A DNA stretch of 6,102 bases. Source: Bacteroidia bacterium. Lineage in GTDB: Bacteria; Bacteroidota; Bacteroidia; UKL13-3. The notes under the pieces were generated by a model that made no database searches, was not told the origin of the DNA, and worked only from the letters and a program-made list of their open reading frames with translations. Positions 1 to 6,102 of the stretch are shown piece after piece (within the stretch, counting starts at the first letter, position 1; the number at the start of each line of letters is the position of its first letter). Position numbers and translations under genes: made by a program. The stretch is from positions 1-6,102 of the forward strand of contig JAKRSG010000337.1 in the NCBI GenBank assembly GCA_022402405.1, read 5' to 3'.

Positions 1-3000
1 CGAAAACAGTACCAAAAAGCATTCCGCCTGCAGCTGCTGTTCCAATGGTTCTATTTCCAATGGCACCTGCACCACTAGCTAACATAAGAGGAATTAATCC
101 TGCTATAAACGCAAAAGAGGTCATTAGAATAGGGCGCAATCTCGATTTAGAACCTTCGATAGCGGCTTCAAACGGAGTTAAACCTTGCTTATGTTTTAAC
201 ACAGCAAACTCAACAATTAGGATAGCGTTTTTACCTAATAATCCAATTAGCATTACTAATGCAACTTGCGCGTAAATATTGTTTTCTAAGCCCAGTATTA
301 ATAACAAAAAGAAAGCTCCAAAAACACCAGCAGGTAAAGATAAAATAACGGGCAATGGAAGCAAAAAGCTCTCATATTGTGCAGCCAATAATAAGTATAC
401 AAATATCAAACAAATGATAAAAATATAGATTGCCTGATTCCCTGCTAGAATTTCGTCGCGCGTCATACCACTCCAATCAAACGCAAAACCTTTAGGCAGT
501 TTTTCGGCTCCTACGCGTTTAATTGCTTCAATGGCATCGCTACTGCTGTAACCATCTGCAGGCTCACCATTAACCATAGCGGAGGTATACATGTTGTATC
601 TGGTTAATTGTTCCGGACCATAAATACGTTCCATGCTGGCAAAGGCAGAATATGGTACCATTTCGCCCATATTGTTTTTTGCATATAGCTTTAATATGTC
701 TTGCGGTTGAGCTCTATAATTAGGATCAGCCTGAACCATTACTTTATACATTTGGCCAAATTTGATAAAGTTAGTGGCATAAAAACTACCTATCAATGAT
801 TGCAAATTATCCATAGCATCTTCTATGGCAATTCCCTTTTGAGCAGCCATCTCGCGGTCTATATGAATAATAAATTGAGGGAAGTTTGCATTAAATGATG
901 AGAATGCTGCCTTTATCTCTTTTTGCTGATTAAGTTCTTTTAAAAAGTCGTCTGTTACTTTTTGAGTGTACTGCAAATCTCCTTTACCGGTTTTGTCTTG
1001 AACCCTAAACTCAAAACCACTTGCATTACCATAACCTGGTACAGCCGGAGGAGGAAAATATTGAATACTTGCGTCGGTTATGTGAGATGTTTTTTCTTCA
1101 ATTAACTTGATTACTTCATCTACATTCTCTTTTCTATCACTCCAAGGTTTTAAGCTTATGGTTCCCATTCCAAAGGAGGCTCCAGAACCATCCGTTAATA
1201 AGCTAAATCCAGCTAAGGCAGATACAGATTCAATGGCAGGAATATCTTTAATGGAACGCTGAATTTCATCCATTACTTCTTCAGTTCTTTCAATAGTAGA
1301 ACCTGGGGGAGTAGTAACATTTGCATAAATGGTACCTTGGTCTTCTGTTGGTATAAATCCAGAAGGAAGAAGTTTTCCAACACCAATTGTTCCGCCAACA
1401 AATAGGAATAACATAGCATATGTTACTACCTTACGGTTAATGATGTTACCTAATAATTTCATGTATTTATTAGAAATCAAGGTATACTGTATGTTAAATT
1501 GCCTGAAGAAATTATTAAGCCAATTCTTCTTCTTTTTAACATTGTGGGTATTCTTAAGCATAATGGCACATAATGCCGGTGTTAAAGTAAGTGCATTTAC
1601 TCCCGAGATAACAATAGCTATAGCCATGGTAATGGAAAACTGGCGGTAAAAAACACCAACCGGACCACTCATAAACGCTACAGGTACAAATACTGCCGAC
1701 ATTACTAGGGTAATAGCTACAATAGCACCACTAATTTCTTTCATAGATTTAATGGTAGCTGTTTTAGCATCCACGTGATCTTCTTCCATCTTTGCATGCA
1801 CTGCCTCTACTACTACAATAGCATTATCTACCACAATTCCAATGGCTAATACCAATGCAAAAAGAGTAAGTAAGTTTATAGAAAAGCCAAAAAGCTGCAT
1901 AAAGAAAAAAGTACCAACAAGAGAAACGGGCACTGCTAAAGCTGGGATTAAAGTAGACCTCCAATCTTGCAAGAAGATAAATACAACCAAGGCAACCAAT
2001 AAAAACGCTTCCAACAATGTTTTAATAACCTCATGAATGGAGGCATCTAAGAAGCGAGAAACATCGTAACTAATGGTATAATCCATATTTGGAGGAAAGC
2101 TAGTTCTCTTTAGCTCTGCAAGCTTATTCTTTACATTGGCAATTACCTCACTTGCATTGGAACCAGGTCTTTGTTTTAGGATAATGGCAGCAGATGGCTT
2201 CCCATTTTCTTTTGATAAAACATCATAATCTAAGGACCCAAATTCTATCTCTGCTACATCTTTCAAACGCAGAAATTCTCCACTTGGATTGGATTTTAAA
2301 ATGATATTTTCATAATCCTGCTTTTCGGTATATTTACCTGTATACTTTATAACGTATTGCAACGATTGGGCCGTTCTACCAGAACTTTCGCCTACTTTAC
2401 CGGGAGCTGCCTCTACGTTCTGACTACGCAGTGCTTTGATAACATCATCTGCAGATACTTGATATGTCGACATTCTATCAGGCTTTAACCAAATACGCAT
2501 AGAGTATTCTCTTTGTCCCATAATGTCTGCAAAACCTACGCCGTTGATACGTTTGAGTTCGGCCAAAACATTGATATCTGCAAAGTTGTAAATAAACTTC
2601 TCATCGAGTGTAGAATCTGTGGTAACCAAGTTTAAGTAAAGTAACATACTATTTACCTCTTTCTCTGTTACCACACCTGCTTTAATAACCTCCTCGGGCA
2701 TTTCATCAATTACAGTGCTTACCCTATTTTGAACATTTACAGATGCCACATCTGGGTCTGTACCTACCTCAAAATATACTTGAATAATACTAGTTCCATC
2801 ATTTCCTGAAACAGATGTCATGTATGTCATGCCCGGAACCCCATTAATAGCACGCTCAATAGGAGTAACTACAGCTTTAGCACAAACCTCTGCATTGGCA
2901 CCGGTATATTTGGTGGTAACCGTAACGGCAGGAGGTGCAATATCTGGGTATTGAGTAACGGGTAACTGAGTTAACGAAAGAACCCCCATCAATAAAATAA

Positions 3001-3052
3001 GTACCGATATTACAATGGATAATACCGGCCTATGTATAAATTGTTCTACCAT
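1..3052 (-). CDS. HAE1-family RND multidrug efflux permease (AcrB/MexB-like), 3' end cut by window
   Basis: This is the inner-membrane, proton-driven pump subunit of a tripartite efflux system, expected to be a trimer exporting drugs, detergents or other amphiphiles. My translation from the ATG at 3052 stays open for 1017 codons to the window edge. AcrB has 1049 residues, so only the end of TM12 and the tail are missing. Seen: TM1 at about 10-28, followed by LPVTQYPDIAPPAV (30-43); porter segment with SMRIWLKPDRM (184-194); second membrane block from about 343; FMSGPVGVFYRQFSIT (460-475) and LTPALCAIMLK (490-500); second porter half with FIPTEDQGT (566-574); GMTRDEILAGNQ (862-873). Proton-relay positions D409, K941, R971 and T978 match AcrB D407, K940, R971 and T978, but the AcrB D408 position is N410. 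The start lies 10 bases after the adaptor stop without a Shine-Dalgarno sequence, so the two genes are surely co-transcribed. The D-N pair and AcrB-like motifs argue against a metal (CusA-type) pump. Substrate cannot be told from sequence. Confidence 0.96.
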   Translation of the reverse strand, partial: MVEQFIHRPVLSIVISVLILLMGVLSLTQLPVTQYPDIAPPAVTVTTKYTGANAEVCAKAVVTPIERAINGVPGMTYMTSVSGNDGTSIIQVYFEVGTDPDVASVNVQNRVSTVIDEMPEEVIKAGVVTEKEVNSMLLYLNLVTTDSTLDEKFIYNFADINVLAELKRINGVGFADIMGQREYSMRIWLKPDRMSTYQVSADDVIKALRSQNVEAAPGKVGESSGRTAQSLQYVIKYTGKYTEKQDYENIILKSNPSGEFLRLKDVAEIEFGSLDYDVLSKENGKPSAAIILKQRPGSNASEVIANVKNKLAELKRTSFPPNMDYTISYDVSRFLDASIHEVIKTLLEAFLLVALVVFIFLQDWRSTLIPALAVPVSLVGTFFFMQLFGFSINLLTLFALVLAIGIVVDNAIVVVEAVHAKMEEDHVDAKTATIKSMKEISGAIVAITLVMSAVFVPVAFMSGPVGVFYRQFSITMAIAIVISGVNALTLTPALCAIMLKNTHNVKKKKNWLNNFFRQFNIQYTLISNKYMKLLGNIINRKVVTYAMLFLFVGGTIGVGKLLPSGFIPTEDQGTIYANVTTPPGSTIERTEEVMDEIQRSIKDIPAIESVSALAGFSLLTDGSGASFGMGTISLKPWSDRKENVDEVIKLIEEKTSHITDASIQYFPPPAVPGYGNASGFEFRVQDKTGKGDLQYTQKVTDDFLKELNQQKEIKAAFSSFNANFPQFIIHIDREMAAQKGIAIEDAMDNLQSLIGSFYATNFIKFGQMYKVMVQADPNYRAQPQDILKLYAKNNMGEMVPYSAFASMERIYGPEQLTRYNMYTSAMVNGEPADGYSSSDAIEAIKRVGAEKLPKGFAFDWSGMTRDEILAGNQAIYIFIICLIFVYLLLAAQYESFLLPLPVILSLPAGVFGAFFLLLILGLENNIYAQVALVMLIGLLGKNAILIVEFAVLKHKQGLTPFEAAIEGSKSRLRPILMTSFAFIAGLIPLMLASGAGAIGNRTIGTAAAGGMLFGTVF

Positions 3053-3062
3053 AATTAGGGTA

Positions 3063-4175
3063 TTATTGTTCTTTTAAGTCTTGAATAATGCTCAATGGTT
3101 CTCTCATCTCCGGAGAAATAATATCTCCTTCTTTTACATTTTGTATACCTTCATACAAAATTCTATCACTAGTGCTTAATCCGCCATCAACTAAAAACAA
3201 ATGAGGTAATCGCCTTCCAATTTGAATATTTCTAGTAACAATCTTATTGTTCTCATCAACCACATAAACATAAAATTTATCTTGTATTTCAAAGGTTGCT
3301 TTTTGAGGAATTAATAAAGCATTATTAAGTTCGTTTTTTATTAAAACTTTGGCAGATGCTCCGTGTTTTAAAACCATTTCTGGATTAGGAAAAATTGCTC
3401 TAAAGGCAATGGTACCGGTGTTTCTATCAAACTCTCCTTCTATGGTTTGAATTTTCCCTTTGTGTTTGTGAATACTATTATCTGCTAACTGTAATGAAAT
3501 TTCTTGCTCGGTAACTTTATTTTGAGTGTACTTTAAATATTCCTTTTCGGATACATTAAAATAAGCAAATACCTGTTTATTATTAGACAAGGTAGTAAGT
3601 AAGGTTCCTTCGTCTATTAAACTTCCAACCTTGTAGGGTATTCTATTTATGGTACCGTCGAATGGCGCTTTAATAGTAGTATAAGATAAATGCAATTTTG
3701 CCGTGGCTTCATGAGATTTCGACTCTTCCAATTTGGCCTCTAATGCCTCCAAGTTTGCCTCCGCTTTCTCTAGTTCGGTTTTAGAGATAATCTTTTTGCT
3801 AAACAATAGTTTCTTGTTCTGTAACTCCAATTGTGCCGTTCTCAACTCTGCAATAGCCGATTTTACCATCGCTTTTGCTTTCACCAATTCTTCACGGTAA
3901 AATGAACTGCTTAAACTAAACATCATCTGACCTTCTCTTACATTTTTACCTTCATCTAAGTGATTGGCCTCTATGTATCCTTTTACTCGGGTCCTAATTT
4001 CAATGTTTTGAACCGAATGTATTTCGGCAATATATTCACTAAAATAAATAGTATCTCTTTTAACCGGCTTGGTTACCGGATATTTTGCAATCGATTTATT
4101 GTCGTCGTCATTAGTGTTACATGCTGCTAGTAATAGCAAGCTTATACACAGTGTTAAAACTGAATTTCTTTTCAT
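3063..4175 (-). CDS. RND efflux periplasmic adaptor lipoprotein (AcrA/MexA-like membrane fusion protein)
   Basis: This 370-residue protein should bridge the RND permease and an outer-membrane TolC-like channel. A lipoprotein signal is clear: MKRN, a hydrophobic run, then lipobox LAAC with Cys19 as the acylated residue, followed by a polar NTNDDDN linker. Domains in order: first lipoyl half at about 55-92 (RVKGYIEANHLDEGKNVREG, 64-83); alpha-helical hairpin at about 94-162, rich in Ala, Glu, Lys and Leu; second lipoyl half at about 164-196 (IKAPFDGTINRIPYKVGSLI, 168-187); beta-barrel at about 200-283; membrane-proximal domain at about 285-355. Length fits the AcrA family (AcrA is 397). The hairpin tip keeps Leu124 and Ser131 of the RxxxLxxxxxxS TolC-contact motif but has Asn120 in place of Arg. 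The ATG is chosen because it directly precedes the signal sequence; its leader is A/T-rich (ATTAATTAAATG) with no Shine-Dalgarno. The permease gene follows after 10 bases, and the small exported-protein gene ends 49 bases upstream. Confidence 0.96.
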   Translation of the reverse strand: MKRNSVLTLCISLLLLAACNTNDDDNKSIAKYPVTKPVKRDTIYFSEYIAEIHSVQNIEIRTRVKGYIEANHLDEGKNVREGQMMFSLSSSFYREELVKAKAMVKSAIAELRTAQLELQNKKLLFSKKIISKTELEKAEANLEALEAKLEESKSHEATAKLHLSYTTIKAPFDGTINRIPYKVGSLIDEGTLLTTLSNNKQVFAYFNVSEKEYLKYTQNKVTEQEISLQLADNSIHKHKGKIQTIEGEFDRNTGTIAFRAIFPNPEMVLKHGASAKVLIKNELNNALLIPQKATFEIQDKFYVYVVDENNKIVTRNIQIGRRLPHLFLVDGGLSTSDRILYEGIQNVKEGDIISPEMREPLSIIQDLKEQ

Positions 4176-4224
4176 TTAATTAATAAAATTGTGAATAATA
4201 AGGGGCAGAAAATTTTGATAAATC

Positions 4225-4551
4225 CTACAATCCTTTTGGAGGCGGACTAATTATTCCAAACAAATCATTGCCTGGTTTGGAAACTTTTTCTATAACTATA
4301 ATTTTGGTAGGACTCAATATCGAAATATTTAATGAAATAATTTCATCATTAAACATTTCCTTCTCATCAATTTTTTCAATATTAAAATTCCACTCAGATT
4401 GGGCTTCCTCTGCAGGCAATACTGGGGATACAATTTTTTCTGTTTCGAACAATGAAAAATCACTAGAGTAATTAAAATCATTGTCGCTACAAAACAACTG
4501 AAAGCTAAAGCTAATTATTATCGCTGAAAATGTTTGAATAAATAATTTCAA
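4225..4551 (-). CDS. small putative exported protein of unknown function, TTG start
   Basis: I do not recognise this 108-residue protein. It begins MKLFIQTFSAIIISFSFQLF (a Lys followed by a hydrophobic run to residue 20), which looks like a signal peptide. Cys21 follows, but QLFC is a poor lipobox, so lipidation is doubtful. The mature part (about 22-108) is acidic and has no membrane segment. It contains alternating hydrophobic stretches that could be beta-strands (ISLNISIL, KIIVIEKV) and ends in the proline-rich tail GIISPPPKGL. The start must be TTG at 4551-4549: an in-frame TAG lies at 4569-4567, only five codons further upstream, and the next in-frame ATG is at codon 66, which would lose the signal sequence. 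A purine-rich leader (AGAAAGAAAAAG) precedes the TTG. The adaptor gene follows on the same strand after 49 bases, suggesting shared transcription and perhaps an envelope role linked to efflux, which is inference only. An antisense open frame overlaps it but lacks comparable gene-like features. Confidence 0.6.
   Translation of the reverse strand: MKLFIQTFSAIIISFSFQLFCSDNDFNYSSDFSLFETEKIVSPVLPAEEAQSEWNFNIEKIDEKEMFNDEIISLNISILSPTKIIVIEKVSKPGNDLFGIISPPPKGL
4254..4282. repeat. 8-bp perfect inverted repeat with 13-base spacer inside the small exported-protein gene
   Basis: TTCCAAAC at 4254-4261 is the exact reverse complement of GTTTGGAA at 4275-4282, giving a possible stem-loop near the 3' end of the small exported-protein gene, about 80-110 bases before the adaptor start. 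No T-run follows on either strand, so it is not an intrinsic terminator. It lies in coding sequence and may be chance in AT-rich DNA; a role in mRNA processing or in attenuation before the adaptor gene is possible but unsupported. Confidence 0.4.
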
Positions 4552-4576
4552 TGGTTCTTTTTCTTTCTAACTCGGG

Positions 4577-4612
4577 CAAATCTATGGATTTTAACCAAAT
4601 TTTAAGACAAAA
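4577..4612 (-). promoter_or_regulatory. candidate Bacteroidota-type promoter for the small exported-protein/efflux genes
   Basis: Read on the minus strand, TAGATTTG (4584-4577) matches the Bacteroidota -7 element TAnnTTTG. TTTTG (4612-4608) could supply the -33 TTTG, with a 23-base spacer. That is at the long end of the accepted range, where about 19-21 is more usual. Transcription would start near 4570, leaving a leader of about 20 bases before the TTG start codon. The site lies in the only gap between the paaC-asparaginase pair and the efflux genes, which is where a promoter would be expected. In AT-rich DNA such matches also arise by chance. Confidence 0.42.
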
Positions 4613-4623
4613 GTTTTATTAAT

Positions 4624-5562
4624 TTATTTATAAATAGCAGTAAAAATAGATTCACCAGCATATTGCCAGGCCCTATACATTCCTTCAGAATTAAATGGGA
4701 GTTCTATATTTCCGTGTTTATCAATGGCTACCAAACCTCCTTCGCCGCCCATTTTTACTAACTTATCTTGCACCACCATTTGGCAAGCTTCCGCTAAACT
4801 TAATCCTTTATATTCCATTAAGCACGAAATATCATAGGCCACAACCGCACGTATAAAATATTCTCCATGTCCGGTACATGAAATAGCACAAGTATTATTA
4901 TTAGCATAGGTTCCTGAACCAATAATAGGAGTATCGCCTATTCTTCCAAATTTTTTATTTGTCATGCCACCCGTGCTTGTGGCAGCAGCTAAATTACCAT
5001 GAACATCTCTGGCAACCGCCCCAACTGTACCAAATTTTTTTTCTCCTTGCTCCGTTTTATCTGTATGATCCAATTGATAAGAATCGCTATCTTTTAAATC
5101 TTGCCATTGTTTGTAGCGTTCCTCAATATAAAAATACTCGGGAAGCTGAAAAGGTAATCCTTGTAATTTGGCAAACTTCTCGGCTTCAGTTCCGCTTAAA
5201 AAAACATGACCAGATTTCTCCATAACCAATCTTGCCAAAGAAATAGGGTTTTGAATGGAAGAAACTCCACTCACAGCACCTGCCTCTAGGTTCAAACCGT
5301 TCATAATGGCGGCATCCATTTCATGAGTACCTTTGTTGGTAAACACAGCTCCTTTACCGGCATTAAAAAGTGGGAAGTTCTCTAAGGATACAACAGCTGC
5401 TTCAACTGCATCTATAGCACTTCCGCCTTTCTCAAGTATGGCCGCACCAGCTGCAATTGCATCTGTTAACGCTTGTCTGTATAAAAGTTCCTTTTGAGGA
5501 GTCATAAGCGCAGGTAAAATAGTACCTGCGCCGCCATGTATGGCTATAGAAAATTTATTCAT
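4624..5562 (-). CDS. iaaA: plant-type L-asparaginase / isoaspartyl peptidase (Ntn hydrolase)
   Basis: This cytoplasmic enzyme hydrolyses beta-aspartyl (isoaspartyl) dipeptides and L-asparagine to release aspartate. It is made as a 312-residue precursor that should cleave itself between Gly178 and Thr179 into an alpha chain (1-178) and a beta chain (179-312), forming an (alpha-beta)2 enzyme. E. coli IaaA has 321 residues. Seen: the N-terminal IAIHGGAGT (6-14); FPLFNAGKGAVF (63-74); the cleavage site KKFGTVGAVARD (175-186) with nucleophile Thr179; ATSTGGMTNK (194-203) with Thr197; GRIGDTPIIGSGTYA (206-220) with Arg207 and Asp210; CTGHGEYFIR (229-238) with Thr230 and Gly231; and the C-terminal LPFNSEGMYRAW (288-299). 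All the catalytic and substrate-binding positions known in E. coli IaaA are present, at the same numbering. There is no signal peptide, unlike exported aspartylglucosaminidases. The ATG sits one base after the paaC stop with a GGAG upstream, indicating translational coupling. A link to phenylacetate breakdown is not evident from the chemistry. Confidence 0.96.
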   Translation of the reverse strand: MNKFSIAIHGGAGTILPALMTPQKELLYRQALTDAIAAGAAILEKGGSAIDAVEAAVVSLENFPLFNAGKGAVFTNKGTHEMDAAIMNGLNLEAGAVSGVSSIQNPISLARLVMEKSGHVFLSGTEAEKFAKLQGLPFQLPEYFYIEERYKQWQDLKDSDSYQLDHTDKTEQGEKKFGTVGAVARDVHGNLAAATSTGGMTNKKFGRIGDTPIIGSGTYANNNTCAISCTGHGEYFIRAVVAYDISCLMEYKGLSLAEACQMVVQDKLVKMGGEGGLVAIDKHGNIELPFNSEGMYRAWQYAGESIFTAIYK

Positions 5563-5563
5563 C

Positions 5564-6102
5564 TTACCACTCCGCAGTTGGGTCGTATCTAAACACTTCG
5601 CTCATTTCTTCTACCAATGGCTCTAAATGCTCTGTATGTTTACCAACTCTGCCACCCAATACCGGGTTCCAGGTGTCTGCTGTAGGAATGATTAAGCCAG
5701 CTTTTAATAAAACCGGACTAATATTCTGTAGCCATAATTCTTGTAATTTTTGCTCTCCAATAAATACGTTTTCATCAATTAACGTTTGCTCAAATGAACT
5801 TGGTTCAAACAGCCCTAACGCATAATTCCAAGCTTGGTTAAGAGCTTCCTGCATTTTGTTATGGCTCTCTTCATTGGCTGAACCTAATTTACTCACCCAA
5901 GTATTGGCATGAAATACGTGATACTTTAACTCACCTTTTACCTTACGAGCCACCTTAGCTAAAGGCTCATACGAAGAGTTTGCTAATGCTTCAAATCTTA
6001 GTTGATCTGCATGGTCGTATAAAAAATGACGCATCAAACTAAAATCATATTCTCCGTTTGGCAATTCTACCAATTGAGCATTATGAAATTGATTTGCGTT
6101 GA
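5564..6102 (-). CDS. paaC: phenylacetyl-CoA epoxidase subunit PaaC, N-terminus outside window
   Basis: PaaC is the structural, ferritin-like partner of the catalytic diiron subunit PaaA in the PaaABCE multicomponent monooxygenase. That complex converts phenylacetyl-CoA to its ring-1,2-epoxide, the first oxygenation step of aerobic phenylacetate breakdown in the cytoplasm. The frame is open from the window edge. The visible 178 residues begin NANQFHNAQLVELPNGEYDF, so the true start lies beyond 6102, and about 70 N-terminal residues are missing relative to the 248-residue E. coli protein. Recognisable family segments are LVELPNGEYDFSLMRHFLYD, KVKGELKYHVFHANTWVSKLG, EESHNKMQEALNQAWNYALGLFEP (quoted only in part here as EESHNKMQ and LGLFEP), WLQNISPVLLKAGL, and the C-terminal GGRVGKHTEHLEPLVEEM with terminal Trp. 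Other paa genes (paaA, paaB) are expected just upstream, outside the window. The gene immediately downstream is the asparaginase rather than paaD, which often follows paaC in paa operons. Confidence 0.95.
   Translation of the reverse strand, partial: NANQFHNAQLVELPNGEYDFSLMRHFLYDHADQLRFEALANSSYEPLAKVARKVKGELKYHVFHANTWVSKLGSANEESHNKMQEALNQAWNYALGLFEPSSFEQTLIDENVFIGEQKLQELWLQNISPVLLKAGLIIPTADTWNPVLGGRVGKHTEHLEPLVEEMSEVFRYDPTAEW
5570..5573 (-). promoter_or_regulatory. Shine-Dalgarno-like GGAG for the asparaginase, inside the end of paaC
   Basis: On the minus strand GGAG lies 7 bases before the asparaginase ATG, within the last codons of paaC. The adaptor and permease starts in this window have no such element, and Bacteroidota ribosomes rely little on Shine-Dalgarno pairing, so it may be incidental. 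Together with the one-base gap (TAAGATG) it supports coupled translation of the two genes. Confidence 0.45.

Noticed and set aside
45..2036. Plus-strand open frames at 45-275, 1329-1649 and 1842-2036
   Set aside because: They lie antisense to the well-conserved RND permease and encode no recognisable protein; they are coincidental open frames.
1..3052. Heavy-metal (CusA-type) or MdtBC-type RND assignment
   Set aside because: The TM4 motif GIVVDNAIVVVEA and motifs such as FMSGPVGVFYRQFSIT align with AcrB/MexB HAE1 pumps, and the CusA-type TM4 pattern is absent.
4176..4224. Promoter or operator directly upstream of the adaptor, including the TTAATTAA palindrome
   Set aside because: No TAnnTTTG element is present, and an 8-base palindrome of only A and T is expected by chance in this composition.
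4268..4471. Plus-strand open frame of 67 codons opposite the small exported protein
   Set aside because: It lacks a signal sequence or family motif, and the minus-strand frame has a signal-like start and fits the direction and spacing of its neighbours.
4552..4623. Intrinsic terminator after the asparaginase
   Set aside because: The gap has only weak A/T complementarity (AAAACTTTTG) and no GC-rich stem followed by a T-run.
4959..5225. Plus-strand open frame of 88 codons
   Set aside because: It lies wholly antisense to the asparaginase, across the conserved catalytic Thr179 region, so it is a shadow of that gene.
6071..6073. TTG at 6073 as the start of paaC
   Set aside because: The frame remains open upstream to the window edge and the residues before it (NANQFHNAQ) fit the PaaC family, so this codon is an internal Leu.

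Overview
The window looks like an AT-rich chromosomal stretch from a member of the Bacteroidota, probably a flavobacterium or relative. The evidence is the Bacteroidota-style HAE1 efflux pump, start sites preceded mostly by A/T-rich leaders rather than Shine-Dalgarno sequences, and a TAnnTTTG-type promoter element. No taxon was confirmed by search. All supported genes lie on the minus strand, so transcription runs from position 6102 towards 1. Almost all of the window is coding, and the only gaps are about 72, 49 and 10 bases.

Layout in transcription order. (1) 6102-5564: the C-terminal part of PaaC, the structural subunit of the phenylacetyl-CoA epoxidase; its start lies outside the window. 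(2) 5562-4624: a complete plant-type L-asparaginase/isoaspartyl peptidase (IaaA-like Ntn hydrolase), one base after the paaC stop and apparently translationally coupled to it. (3) A 72-base gap with a candidate Bacteroidota promoter. (4) 4551-4225: a small, probably exported protein of unknown function with a TTG start. (5) 4175-3063: an RND periplasmic adaptor lipoprotein. (6) 3052-1: an AcrB/MexB-type RND permease, 1017 codons visible, cut by the window edge about 30-45 residues before its expected end.

The layout suggests two transcription units: the end of a phenylacetate catabolism operon with an asparaginase added, then an efflux operon that may begin with the small exported protein. 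The adaptor and permease should form the inner-membrane and periplasmic parts of a tripartite pump. The TolC-like outer-membrane factor is not in the window and may lie just past position 1.

The gene families are ordinary and I see no previously undescribed system. The points worth a second look are an Asp-to-Asn change in the proton-relay pair of the permease, the tight paaC-asparaginase coupling, the unknown small exported protein at the head of the efflux genes, and an atypical hairpin-tip residue in the adaptor. I see no RNA genes, mobile elements, CRISPR arrays or convincing intrinsic terminators.
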